Shown: positions 15,609-25,137 of the stretch, piece by piece | Numbering within the stretch: position 1 is the first letter of the stretch | How the letters are laid out: the number at the start of each line of letters is the position of its first letter | Assembly (NCBI GenBank): GCA_022769625.1 | Contig: JALEJP010000061.1 | Location: 1 to 64,000, forward strand | DNA length: 64,000 nt | Direction of reading: 5' to 3' | DNA from: Lachnospiraceae bacterium | GTDB taxonomy: Bacteria; Bacillota; Clostridia; Lachnospirales; Lachnospiraceae | The notes under the pieces: generated by a model | Databases searched by the model: none | Seen by the model: only the letters and a program-made list of their open reading frames with translations | What the model was told of the DNA's origin: nothing | Position numbers and translations under genes: made by a program

Positions 15609-16334
15609 ATGTTCGTTCAGTTGTCGGGACTATTGTTTGAGATAAAATTCTGCTTTGCGGAAACGAAGAAGCATTTTAAGGAATTTGAAGCACACCCAGG
15701 CAATCCGGTGGCCGTGGTACATGCAGAAATGGATGATTTTGCCCGGGCAGAGCCTTTTTTCCCGGAAGGGGCTTCGGAAGATGTGAAAGAGTGGATCACC
15801 CTTCGCAGGTGTTTTTCCGATATTCTTCCGGCATTTGACCGGTGCCTGTTTCACGGCGCCGCGATGGTATTTGACGGGAAGGTGTGTCTGTTTACGGCTC
15901 CCTGTGGGACGGGGAAGACGACGCAGCTGATTTTATGGAGACAGATGTTTCCGGAAAGGACAGCGATTATCAACGGGGACAAACCGATTCTGGAGTTTTT
16001 AGAGGACGGGACCATTATGGTACATCCAAGTCCCTGGAAGGGAAAAGAGAATTGCGGCTATGCCCCTGCAGCACCGCTTGCATACGTTGTCTATCTGAAA
16101 CAGGCAGCCCATGACCGGATTTTTCCCATGCCGCGCAGGGAAGCGGTGCTTTTCCTGTTTTATCAGTTTTTTTGTCCCGGGGAACAGGAAACGCAGACCC
16201 GGAAAATCTGCGGTTTTCTGGAACAGATGCTGAAGCAGGTACCGGTGTGGGAGCTGGAGAACCGGGGAAAATCGGAATCGGTAAAGGTCTGCTTTGATAT
16301 TTTGACCGGGGGAAAGGACATAAGAGATGAGTAG
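15609..16334 (+). CDS. HPr kinase/phosphorylase-like protein of the lasso-peptide (paeninodin-type) tailoring-kinase group
   Basis: HGAAMVFDGKVCLFTAPCGTGKTTQLILW P-loop and NGDKPIL; start 15609 preferred (ggaggaat-type RBS) over 15549. Confidence 0.75.
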   Translation: MFVQLSGLLFEIKFCFAETKKHFKEFEAHPGNPVAVVHAEMDDFARAEPFFPEGASEDVKEWITLRRCFSDILPAFDRCLFHGAAMVFDGKVCLFTAPCGTGKTTQLILWRQMFPERTAIINGDKPILEFLEDGTIMVHPSPWKGKENCGYAPAAPLAYVVYLKQAAHDRIFPMPRREAVLFLFYQFFCPGEQETQTRKICGFLEQMLKQVPVWELENRGKSESVKVCFDILTGGKDIRDE

Positions 16335-16608
16335 GAAAATCAGAGAAGGCGTGATCTGTGCAGACGTATGCGGCGAGCATATGCTGGTTGCAACCTTGAA
16401 AGCCAGACCTTATTGCCGAAAACGTGCTATTTTGTTGAATGAGACGGGATACCAGCTGATGCAGTTTCTGCAAAAAGGATATTCTGTGGACGAAATGGTG
16501 CAGAGCTTTACAAAGCAGTATGGGAGCGACGGGACGCAGACAGAAAGGGATATCAAAACATTCTTTGAAAATATGGAGAAGGAAGGTTTTGTTGAAAAAT
16601 ATTCCTGA
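16327..16608 (+). CDS. PqqD-family protein (RiPP recognition element)
   Basis: MSRKIREGVICADVCGEHMLVATLKAR...ILLNETGYQLMQFLQKGYSVDEMVQSFTKQYG...FFENMEKEGFVEKYS; overlaps the upstream gene by 8 bp. Confidence 0.8.
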   Translation: MSRKIREGVICADVCGEHMLVATLKARPYCRKRAILLNETGYQLMQFLQKGYSVDEMVQSFTKQYGSDGTQTERDIKTFFENMEKEGFVEKYS

Positions 16609-16622
16609 GGGAGTTATCTGAA

Positions 16623-17834
16623 ATGGAAAAGGAACACATATTTTTTTTACAGATTCTCCGGGATTTTATTCGGGAGAAACATACGGACGAACCTTCTTTT
16701 GAAGTGGACTGGAACCGGATCACCGGGCTTGCCCGCCGCCACAATATGATGGGAATTGTATACGTACAGTGCCGGAATATTCTGGAAAATAATCCAGGGC
16801 TTGCGTTGTACCACAAAAAACTGCGGGATGGGTTTCTTTCGGAGGTATCCTGTGCAATCTGCCGCAATGAGGATTTCTGGCAGATCCAGGAAAAGTTCCA
16901 GGAACAGGGGATCCGGTTTATCGTCATGAAGGGGAAAGAGTTGTCCCGGTATTATCCGGAGCCTCTTTTGCGTACCATGGGTGATATTGACATCGTGATC
17001 CGGGAAGGTGACCGGAAGAAAAGCCATGCGGTCATGGAGGAGCTGGGGTATGTTTCGAAACAGGATCTTTCTGCGGTATGGGAGTATTTCCGGGATCTGT
17101 CGCACATAGAAATTCACGATCATATGATCTACGAACCTCTGGCAAACCAGATAGATTATCAGAGCTATTTTGACCAGGTCTGGGACCATGTCAGAGTCCG
17201 TCCGGGGACTTCCCGATGTGATCTGGAGGAAAGTTTCCACTTTCTATACCTGATGGCTCATACGGCAAAGCATATCATCAACAATGGAAACGGGTTCCGG
17301 CCCTTTCTGGATATGGTGTTTCTGGTACAGAAATGCGGGGGAGAGATGGACTGGAACTGGATTGTGGCTGAGCTGAAAAAGCTTGCGCTGCTGGATTTTA
17401 CAAAGACCTGTTTTGCCCTGTGTTCCAGGTGGTTTGAGGTGGAGATGCCCATAGCTTCCGAAAAGCTGGATGAGGAGTTTTACCGGCGTGCCACGGAAAA
17501 GACCTTTCAGGATGGGATTTTTGGATTTGACAATGCGGAAAACAAAATAGCGACTCCCGCCAAAACGATACAGCGTTCCAGACTGCCTTACTGGATGGAG
17601 TCTCTGCGGATGATATTTGGCAGACTGTTTCCATCTTACGAGGATATGAGAACAATCCCGTGGTATTCCTTTTTGGATGGGCATCCCTGGATGCTGCCTC
17701 TGGCATGGGTCTATCGTTATGGGTATTGCCTGAAGCATAAATTTACACAGGGAAAGCAGGCACTGACAGAACCCTATGTTCGGAAAAAGGAGATTGAGGA
17801 ACGATGCAGTTATATTTCTGACTGGGGATTATAA
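16623..17834 (+). CDS. Nucleotidyltransferase-family protein (PF14907-like) often seen in RiPP clusters
   Basis: GIRFIVMKGKELSRYYPEPLLRTMGDIDIVIREGDRKKSHAVMEELGY; adjacent to pqqD-like and hprK-like genes. Confidence 0.8.
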   Translation: MEKEHIFFLQILRDFIREKHTDEPSFEVDWNRITGLARRHNMMGIVYVQCRNILENNPGLALYHKKLRDGFLSEVSCAICRNEDFWQIQEKFQEQGIRFIVMKGKELSRYYPEPLLRTMGDIDIVIREGDRKKSHAVMEELGYVSKQDLSAVWEYFRDLSHIEIHDHMIYEPLANQIDYQSYFDQVWDHVRVRPGTSRCDLEESFHFLYLMAHTAKHIINNGNGFRPFLDMVFLVQKCGGEMDWNWIVAELKKLALLDFTKTCFALCSRWFEVEMPIASEKLDEEFYRRATEKTFQDGIFGFDNAENKIATPAKTIQRSRLPYWMESLRMIFGRLFPSYEDMRTIPWYSFLDGHPWMLPLAWVYRYGYCLKHKFTQGKQALTEPYVRKKEIEERCSYISDWGL

Positions 17835-17845
17835 AAGAGAGAAAG

Positions 17846-17882
17846 AAAAAGACACGATCTAAATCGACCGTGTCTTTTTTTA
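17846..17882. terminator. Bidirectional intrinsic terminator between convergent genes
   Basis: AAAAAGACACG ... CGTGTCTTTTTTT. Confidence 0.85.
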
Positions 17883-17918
17883 ACCAAACAGAAAGCGATT
17901 TGTCTTCCCCTTCTGATA

Positions 17919-20900
17919 TTATTTTTTGATTTTTACTCTTTTTACCTTACTCCACTTACCATATGTGTTTCCGTTTACGCCGCGTACTTTTACATAATAG
18001 GTTTTTCCTTTTGTCAGTTTCTTAAAGGTGTAGGACGTCTTTTTCGTTGTGACGATGGTCACACCGGACTTCATGTTTTTCTTTGTGGAGAAGTAAATTT
18101 CGTATTTCTTTGCGTCTTTTGCGGCAGAGAATACAAGTTTTGCTTTTCTGCTCTTTAAGTTTTTCAGCGCTTTGATTTTTACTGTAGCCGGGATGGTAAC
18201 CTTTGCCGGAACGGTGATGACCGTTTTATCGGTGGAAGGTGTTTCTGGTTTCGGATTGGTTTCCGGTGTCTCATCCTTGTAGCAGCGGAAATCGTAAGCG
18301 TCATCGGTCAGCATTTTGGAGAAAATCGTGCTGGAGATCAGGTTAAATTCATCCTCCTGATGCATCTTGTTGGTCAGTGTGTTTGCGAAAATGGTCAGAT
18401 CCACGTCGTTTCCATTCTTATCCTTGCCCTGATAGGAGAAGCCCTGGATGGAATTGCTGCGGAATGCATCCTGTGCTTCGCCGGATGGAATGAAGCCTTC
18501 CAGAAGGACATCCTCACTGCTGCCGTCTCCTCTGGAACCGTCTACCGTTGCGAGTACATCTGCTGTCTCCGGAACAGAGGTGATGTAGTACAGACCATAG
18601 CCGTACATAACTTCGTCCTTGTGTGTGATCTTGCCTGCAGTGGTCATGCTGTCTGCTGCGTAATTGCAGTAGAACAGAGCGTCCATGGCACGTGGTACAT
18701 TGCTGTATGCAAAATCTTCGCCCAGTAGATTCTGGGATACGGCTTTTAAGACGGTTCCGCCATAGCCGATGTATGGGGTTCCGTTCTGGACTGCTTTCAG
18801 AGAAGCATCGGAGAAGGTACGGTTGCCTGCAATGAAGTCAGCCTGTGACGGATCGGTTGTGGTTTTGAAATTCATCATTTCAAAGGACTGACGGTCGTAG
18901 TTGTAATTGTAGGAACCATTGTATACGTAGTAATAGTTAATGTAGCCGGATGTGGCAGCGGAAGGTACACCATTGATGTAAACAACCGGTGCTCCGGAGA
19001 TATCGTAGGTATCCGGAATCACTTCATTGATGCCGGTTCCGGAAATGACATAATCTTTAGAAACCTTCAGCCAGTTGCTGTAGCTTACCACAAAGTCACC
19101 TTTGTATTTGCCTGAGGTGATCATACCGACGGTTTTGCCGCTCTTCAGAAGTGCGTTGACAGCTGCAGTGGCATCTGTGGATACGTTGGCGATGATGACA
19201 TCATGGCCGGCCACACCGGTCAGTTCAGAAGCAGGTGTGATATCCTTTGCATAATCCTTTTCTTCATCGTACGCAATGCGGTCACCGCATACCGCTTCAA
19301 TGGAATTGTAAGTTTCCTTGTTTGTACAGGTAATCATATCGAAACCGCGTGTATGTTTGAATGCGGTGATCGGTTCGGAGTAGAGCTGTGTCCATCCCTC
19401 GATGACAACACCGTCATAGAGCACTCCGTTTGCGACGCCTCGTTTTGCCTGATACATGGACACGATCATGGTGCCTGCCGGGTAGGTGACACCCTTATAA
19501 GTAAATTCTGCGGTTGTCAGAGTTACCTTCACATCATTGCGGACAAGCCAGTTCAGCATGTCGTATGCGGAATCCAGGTTCTTCTGATGTGCGGAATCCA
19601 GAGGAATGATGTAACATTCCGGGAAGAAGTTATCGTTTTCTTCGTATTTTGGACGGAAGGCTTCTGCCTCGGCACCTGCCTTGTCGTACTGGTCAGTGTA
19701 CCATGGTCTCACTTCGTCCGTATCAATGTTGTTGACACCACGGGAGAAGATCGTGCACTGATCTTTAAAATAGCCGGTTTTATCTGATGCAACATATTTG
19801 CTGAGGGTGATAAAACCATATTCATCTGCCAACATCGCATCCTGGTTGGAGGATGGAGCCTCTACGGTATAGGAGATTGTGCCGTGCAGCATAGCGTACT
19901 GCGGGGTATAGCTGGTGGACATGTCATCCCATGGGTCGTCCCAGATGTATCCGGTGGTGCTTGCCTCGTCATCCGTTTTCTTCAGGTAATCACGCTGCGG
20001 CATCACCAGACAATTGTACAGGTCATTGTTGGAAATTGCACCGGATGCGAAAGCTTCGCCGCCGGTCATCAGATGGTGGGCCAGAAGATCGTATTCAAAG
20101 TTTGGCTCATGAGGCGGATCACAGGGCTCTGCCTGGTATGCGGAAACAAAACCGTGCATTTCCATGAAGGTTACCGGATTCCAGGAAGCGATCATGTGGG
20201 TCATGTTCTGTGTTTCATTCTGTGTCTGGAATGAGTTGTCACGGTTCAGGTCAACACCACCAGCTGCATTTCGTGTATTATAGGTACGTCCGTCCACATT
20301 TTCTTCCGGTACAAGGATGAAAAAGACATCATCCAGAAGCTCGGATACGGAATCGGCATCCAGGCTGTTTTTGCCCATGGTGTAATATTTCTCCAGATCT
20401 ACAGTGGTGGATACCTGTCTTTCGGAACCGGTGATCTCGCCGAACCAGTAGGTGTATTCCCTGGTCAGCTCGGAGCATACGGTGTTTCTGGCATCCAGTT
20501 CATAGGCAAGCTGTTCTTCGCCTTCTTTGGTAAAGCCGTCCACATAGTTGTAATCCGTTGCCTCTCCGGCAGCCGCATTGACCAGATCCCATGCAAATTC
20601 CATGACGCAGTCTGCACCGACGGTTTCGTCTGCGTGGACATTAGAGTAGAGAATCGGTACTTGGAAATCGCCCAGTGTTCCATTTTCCAGTTCTGCCAGC
20701 ACTTCATCCGGGCTTTCTTCTGCGCGGGCAGACAGTTCCTGCCATCTGGTGAGCACATCTGCGTCTTTTGCGATGATCAGATAAGGCATATCCAGACCGG
20801 AGGTGGAGGTTCCCATACTCTCTTTTGTGACATAAATGTTGTCGAGTGTCTGGGCTTTTTCATAAAGTGCATCGATTTCCTCGTAGAATTCCGCCATGGT

Positions 20901-21482
20901 ATGATAATCATCATAGGCATTCAGTTTTACTGACACACGGCCAAGAACGGTGTCACCGTAAGTGGCGGTCAGGTCGTAGTAACCAACGTAATCCATCATA
21001 ACCTGGCGGCTGCCGTTGACCTTGTTAGTTGCGAAAAGGTAGTTATTGTTAAAGGTCAGAATCAGTGCACTGCCGTCTTCGCTGACTGTGGTGGAAATAT
21101 CGGTGAACACTGCTTTCGGGTTTTTGGAAACCGGCTGCATCCAGTTTTCCAGAGTGTCACCTTTGTAGTAGAACGGGTACTGGGATTCGTCCAGATAACC
21201 GTGATCTCTGGTCAGAGACCATACTACGCTGTCTGCTATGGTCTGTGCCTCTTCTGCAGTAGTTCCTTCCGGAAGAGGACATTCTGCACGAAAGCTTCTC
21301 TCTTCTGACATGGAAATCAGGTCTTCTCCGCCGTCACCGGAAGTATTGGTGAAGGTGATGGAAGCTGCATTTTCCGGTTCTGCTGCCAGGATTAGTCCAG
21401 ATGGAATCAGTGTAAGCAGCATACACAGAGAGAGAAGAAATGCAAGCAGTTTCTTTTTCGGTTTTTCAGTCTTGTTTTTCAT
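17919..21482 (-). CDS. Secreted M14-family zinc carboxypeptidase-like protein with C-terminal FnIII-like domain
   Basis: Signal peptide; HADE zinc-ligand motif (SNVHADETVGADCVMEFAWDL); GVDLNRDNSF; MEMHGF; C-terminal KAKLVFSAAKDAKKYEIYFSTKKN. Confidence 0.82.
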   Translation of the reverse strand: MKNKTEKPKKKLLAFLLSLCMLLTLIPSGLILAAEPENAASITFTNTSGDGGEDLISMSEERSFRAECPLPEGTTAEEAQTIADSVVWSLTRDHGYLDESQYPFYYKGDTLENWMQPVSKNPKAVFTDISTTVSEDGSALILTFNNNYLFATNKVNGSRQVMMDYVGYYDLTATYGDTVLGRVSVKLNAYDDYHTMAEFYEEIDALYEKAQTLDNIYVTKESMGTSTSGLDMPYLIIAKDADVLTRWQELSARAEESPDEVLAELENGTLGDFQVPILYSNVHADETVGADCVMEFAWDLVNAAAGEATDYNYVDGFTKEGEEQLAYELDARNTVCSELTREYTYWFGEITGSERQVSTTVDLEKYYTMGKNSLDADSVSELLDDVFFILVPEENVDGRTYNTRNAAGGVDLNRDNSFQTQNETQNMTHMIASWNPVTFMEMHGFVSAYQAEPCDPPHEPNFEYDLLAHHLMTGGEAFASGAISNNDLYNCLVMPQRDYLKKTDDEASTTGYIWDDPWDDMSTSYTPQYAMLHGTISYTVEAPSSNQDAMLADEYGFITLSKYVASDKTGYFKDQCTIFSRGVNNIDTDEVRPWYTDQYDKAGAEAEAFRPKYEENDNFFPECYIIPLDSAHQKNLDSAYDMLNWLVRNDVKVTLTTAEFTYKGVTYPAGTMIVSMYQAKRGVANGVLYDGVVIEGWTQLYSEPITAFKHTRGFDMITCTNKETYNSIEAVCGDRIAYDEEKDYAKDITPASELTGVAGHDVIIANVSTDATAAVNALLKSGKTVGMITSGKYKGDFVVSYSNWLKVSKDYVISGTGINEVIPDTYDISGAPVVYINGVPSAATSGYINYYYVYNGSYNYNYDRQSFEMMNFKTTTDPSQADFIAGNRTFSDASLKAVQNGTPYIGYGGTVLKAVSQNLLGEDFAYSNVPRAMDALFYCNYAADSMTTAGKITHKDEVMYGYGLYYITSVPETADVLATVDGSRGDGSSEDVLLEGFIPSGEAQDAFRSNSIQGFSYQGKDKNGNDVDLTIFANTLTNKMHQEDEFNLISSTIFSKMLTDDAYDFRCYKDETPETNPKPETPSTDKTVITVPAKVTIPATVKIKALKNLKSRKAKLVFSAAKDAKKYEIYFSTKKNMKSGVTIVTTKKTSYTFKKLTKGKTYYVKVRGVNGNTYGKWSKVKRVKIKK

Positions 21483-21594
21483 AAATCTCCTCCTTTTTAT
21501 TTATCTGACTGTTTGAAAAAGTGTGTGGCAAAGTTTGAATGGGAAAGCGGAGCCGTTGTGTTTATATCTGGCCTTCCGCGGGAAAATAAAAAGA

Positions 21595-21706
21595 GGCATC
21601 TTGCATAGACTATGTGTAATACATGCATAGTTATACGAGAAGCCTCATTGCTCACCCAAACTGCCTTACACAGATTATATACCAGGAGAAAATGGCATGT
21701 CAACAC
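21595..21706 (-). promoter_or_regulatory. Promoter followed by a leader hairpin/attenuator upstream of the M14 gene
   Basis: Minus strand TTGACA-N18-TATAAT (about 21677-21706), then GAGGC...inner stem...GCCTCTTTTTATTTT (about 21585-21645). Confidence 0.65.
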
Positions 21707-21817
21707 AAAAAATTGCTTGAAAGGCTAAAATTCCTGTGATATAATCTTCCAATCCTGAAAGGGGACGGATTTTTAAAAATGCATATTTATTCATGAAGAG
21801 TGACGGGAGGAATTTCA

Positions 21818-22576
21818 GTGAAAAATTTTATCCGAAAGAAAAGACTGTTGTGTGCGGTTCTGGCCATTCTGGTGATTGCGGCCGGGTGTACGGTATATTT
21901 TATCCGGAGAGGCCAAACGCGTGATGCGGAAGCAGGTATGGACGGGGCAAAACAGATCAAAGCGCTTCAGTACAGCAAATATTATAAGGATGATGGTACG
22001 TTAAACTGGATGGATGGAAAAGCTTCTGACATGGTGGAGCTCTGTGCGTATGAAAATCTGCAGTTAAAGTACAGTGACCTGAATCTGGAAGAGGATGCCA
22101 ATGAGGAGACTATTTCCAGAAAGCTTGGAAGTTACCTGGAGGATTACCTGACGGATTCCTGTGAAGTGAATGGGCTTTCCGGGGAATTTGCCAGTCAGCA
22201 GACGGAGATCATGTATTATGAGCTGGAACAGGAATACGAATTTGAACGTGCGGTAAAAAAGTTGTCATATGGCACTTCTTATGATACAGTATATGATTAT
22301 TATGGTATGGAAGAGAACGAATACGAAAGCTATGTCTCGGAAAAAGGTATTCGGGAAGCCACTCTGGCTGTAATCGTGCAGGCAATCGCGGAACAGCAGG
22401 GGATTTCGGTTACGCAGGATGATGTGGAGCGTTATCTGGAGCAGCAGCAGATGGAGGAGAGCCTTGCGGAGCTTTCAGACCAGTACGGGCAGGGATATCT
22501 GTACCATATCACACTGCAGGATAAGGTTTTTGATTTTATTGAGTCGAAGCTTATGCTGAAAAAGGATGGGGAATAA
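21818..22576 (+). CDS. Membrane-anchored protein resembling a trigger-factor C-terminal chaperone domain
   Basis: N-terminal TM MKNFIRKKRLLCAVLAILVIAAG; helical C-terminal region (EATLAVIVQAIAEQQGISVTQDDVERYLE); GTG start at 21818 after gggagg RBS. Confidence 0.5.
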   Translation: MKNFIRKKRLLCAVLAILVIAAGCTVYFIRRGQTRDAEAGMDGAKQIKALQYSKYYKDDGTLNWMDGKASDMVELCAYENLQLKYSDLNLEEDANEETISRKLGSYLEDYLTDSCEVNGLSGEFASQQTEIMYYELEQEYEFERAVKKLSYGTSYDTVYDYYGMEENEYESYVSEKGIREATLAVIVQAIAEQQGISVTQDDVERYLEQQQMEESLAELSDQYGQGYLYHITLQDKVFDFIESKLMLKKDGE

Positions 22577-22726
22577 GTGACCTGTGAAATGTGATTTTTC
22601 AAACGGAGGAACTTTTGTATAAGATTGCCTTGCAAGGAGTCTGTAAAGTATGTTATGATTTAACCAATCCATAAAGTAAGGTTATTGTTATTTATTCATA
22701 ATAAGCAAAACACAGGAGGGAAAATT

Positions 22727-23212
22727 ATGTTATCATTCTTTAAAAAGAAACCTGCACAGGTAAAGGAAATGAAAGCGTTTCTGACTGGCGAAGTGATTCC
22801 GATCGAGGACGTAAAAGATGGTGTTTTCTCTGAAAAGATTATGGGCGACGGCATTGCGATCATCCCGGAGGATGAGCTGCTGGTGGCACCGGCTGACGGC
22901 GAGATCACAGTTGTTATGGAGGGCTCTTACCATGCAGTAGGTATGAAGCTTGCAAATGGCGTGGAGATCCTGCTTCACATCGGTATTGACACCGTGGGCA
23001 TGAATGGCGAAGGCTTCAAGTCTTATGTAAACATGGGCGACAAGGTAAAGACTGGCGACAAGCTGATCGGATTCAGCAAATCCGGTATCGCAGCACGTGG
23101 TCTGCGTGATGTGACCATGCTGATCATCACGAATGGTGATGAGTGCCCACCGGTTAAGCTGCTTTCCGGTATGAAGGCGAAAGCGGGCGAGACCGTAGTA
23201 GCACAGATGTAA
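22727..23212 (+). CDS. PTS glucose-type EIIA domain protein
   Basis: MLSFFKKKPAQVKEMKAFLTGEVIPIEDVKDGVFSEKIMGDGIAIIP...EILLHIGIDTVGMNGEGF. Confidence 0.9.
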   Translation: MLSFFKKKPAQVKEMKAFLTGEVIPIEDVKDGVFSEKIMGDGIAIIPEDELLVAPADGEITVVMEGSYHAVGMKLANGVEILLHIGIDTVGMNGEGFKSYVNMGDKVKTGDKLIGFSKSGIAARGLRDVTMLIITNGDECPPVKLLSGMKAKAGETVVAQM

Positions 23213-23267
23213 GGATTGCGGCACCGTTTCGCTGAAGACGGAAGGGAAACAGGATTTTATATGATTT

Positions 23268-23320
23268 CAGGAGGCTGATACAGCAAGCTGCAGTTTTGCT
23301 GTGTCGGCCTCACACTTTTT
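23268..23320 (+). terminator. Intrinsic terminator after the EIIA gene
   Basis: GAGGCTGATACAGCAA ... TTGCTGTGTCGGCCTC followed by acacTTTTTT. Confidence 0.7.
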
Positions 23321-23470
23321 TCACAGATATTCCCCAATTTCATCACAGATTCACAACAAATCAAACACAAATCGTGGATATACTCTAAGACATAAAAGGT
23401 AAGAACAAAGAAAAGCAGACGCCGGAAAATTTCAGGCGGTATCAATATTCAAAATTGGGAGGTCTTTTTT

Positions 23471-24898
23471 ATGTCAGATATGTATAGTTACGATAATAAT
23501 GAAAATAATTTTGAAAATCAGTATCCCGAACCTTCATGCCCCGGAAATCACAATGGTGGTTTTCATGGCAGAAAGCCGGATGAAAAAATGAAAAAGCTCA
23601 TCAGGAAGGCAGGAGCCATTGTACTGAGCGCTGCGCTGTTCGGTGCAGTGGCAGCGGGAACCTTCCAGGGAATCAATCATATGAGCGGAGCGAGGACAGT
23701 GGATGTTTTGGCAAATCAGAGCCAGACAGAAGAAACCAGCCAGAATCTTTTAAAGGCCACATCAAGCGCCACAAACAATAAAGGTTCGCTGGATGTGACG
23801 GATATTGCCAAAGCGGCCATGCCGTCCGTTGTGGCAATCACCAGCAAGTCTGTGCAGGAAGTGGAGGACTATTATGGAATGTTCCGGAGACATGGTTACG
23901 TACAGCAGGAAGAGGTGGAAAGCTGTGGTTCCGGTATCATCATTGGAAAAAATGACAGTGAGCTTCTGATTGTGACCAATAATCATGTAATCGAAGGTGC
24001 CGATACGCTGTCTGTCTGCTTTGCAGATGAGCAGGCTTATGAAGCCGTGGTGAAGGGAACCGACTCCGGCAAGGATCTGGCAGTGGTTGCAGTACCGCTG
24101 GAGCGCATTTCCAGTGATACCATGTCACAGATATCCATCGCGGTCATGGGGGATTCCTCAAAGCTGGAGGTTGGCGAGCAGGTTGTGGCAATCGGTAATG
24201 CACTGGGATATGGACAGTCCGTTACAACCGGTATCGTCAGTGCGGTAAACCGTACGCTGGATGAGACGGAGGATGGAGAAGCAAACTACGACGGCATCAG
24301 CCTGATTCAGACCGATGCAGCCATTAATCCGGGCAACAGCGGCGGAGCACTTCTGAATATGGATGGACAGGTGATCGGTATTAATTCAGCAAAGCTTTCC
24401 TCCACAGAGGTGGAAGGTATGGGTTATGCCATCTCCATCAATGATGCTTATGACACCATCGAGAGCCTGATGAATGAGGAGACAAGAACAAAGGTGGATG
24501 CGGCAGACCAGGCCAGCATCGGTATCATGGGAACCGGTGTCAGCAGTGAAGCGGCAGAGGCTTATGGCATTCCATCCGGTGTATTTGTGTCCGAGGTCAT
24601 AGAAGGTGGCGCGGCAGACCAGGCTGGTATTACTGCAAATTCGGTTATCACGGCATTTGACGGAAAAGCAGTCAGCGATATCAGCGAGCTGAAAGAGCTT
24701 CTGGAGTATTATAAAGCAGGTGAAACGGTAGAGGTGACGGTTCAGGAACCAAATGGAAACGGATATACGGAAAAAACCTGCAGTCTGACACTTGGTAAGG
24801 CGGATACAACGGATTCCGGAGAAACGGAAGGCAGCAGTCTGAGTGATTACAACAGCGGACTGTTTGACAGACAGAGAAATTCCAATAATCCAACCTGA
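23471..24898 (+). CDS. htrA: HtrA/DegP-type S1C serine protease with PDZ domain
   Basis: TNNHVIEGAD, SGKDLAVVAV, TDAAINPGNSGGALLN; C-terminal PDZ. Confidence 0.92.
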   Translation: MSDMYSYDNNENNFENQYPEPSCPGNHNGGFHGRKPDEKMKKLIRKAGAIVLSAALFGAVAAGTFQGINHMSGARTVDVLANQSQTEETSQNLLKATSSATNNKGSLDVTDIAKAAMPSVVAITSKSVQEVEDYYGMFRRHGYVQQEEVESCGSGIIIGKNDSELLIVTNNHVIEGADTLSVCFADEQAYEAVVKGTDSGKDLAVVAVPLERISSDTMSQISIAVMGDSSKLEVGEQVVAIGNALGYGQSVTTGIVSAVNRTLDETEDGEANYDGISLIQTDAAINPGNSGGALLNMDGQVIGINSAKLSSTEVEGMGYAISINDAYDTIESLMNEETRTKVDAADQASIGIMGTGVSSEAAEAYGIPSGVFVSEVIEGGAADQAGITANSVITAFDGKAVSDISELKELLEYYKAGETVEVTVQEPNGNGYTEKTCSLTLGKADTTDSGETEGSSLSDYNSGLFDRQRNSNNPT

Positions 24899-25043
24899 AT
24901 GCGTCAGGAATACAATCAAACGGAGCAGGCAAAGCAGGGCAGGAGTAAGATCCTGTCCTGTTTTTATTACATAGGAGATTCTTTCGGATTTTTGCGGGGC
25001 TGGACTTTTTGGTATCGGCTGTGCTATACTGTATAGGCAATTT

Positions 25044-25112
25044 TGCGGGACCCATAGACATAAAAATACATGCAAGCATGTATTTTATGTCCATTTGTCC
25101 CTTGGCTCATAT
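25044..25112. repeat. Imperfect-palindrome dispersed element (copy b)
   Basis: GACATAAAAATACATGC-aa-GCATGTATTTTATGTC flanked by GGGAC/GTCCC; about 40 bp nearly identical to 43676-43717. Confidence 0.75.
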
Positions 25113-25137
25113 TATTACTTTCAGGGGGTATTTATAT

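Noticed and set aside
15609-17834. Calling the locus a lasso-peptide cluster outright
   Set aside because: No asparagine-synthetase-like cyclase, transglutaminase-like protease or exporter is visible, so only a RiPP-like label is supportable.
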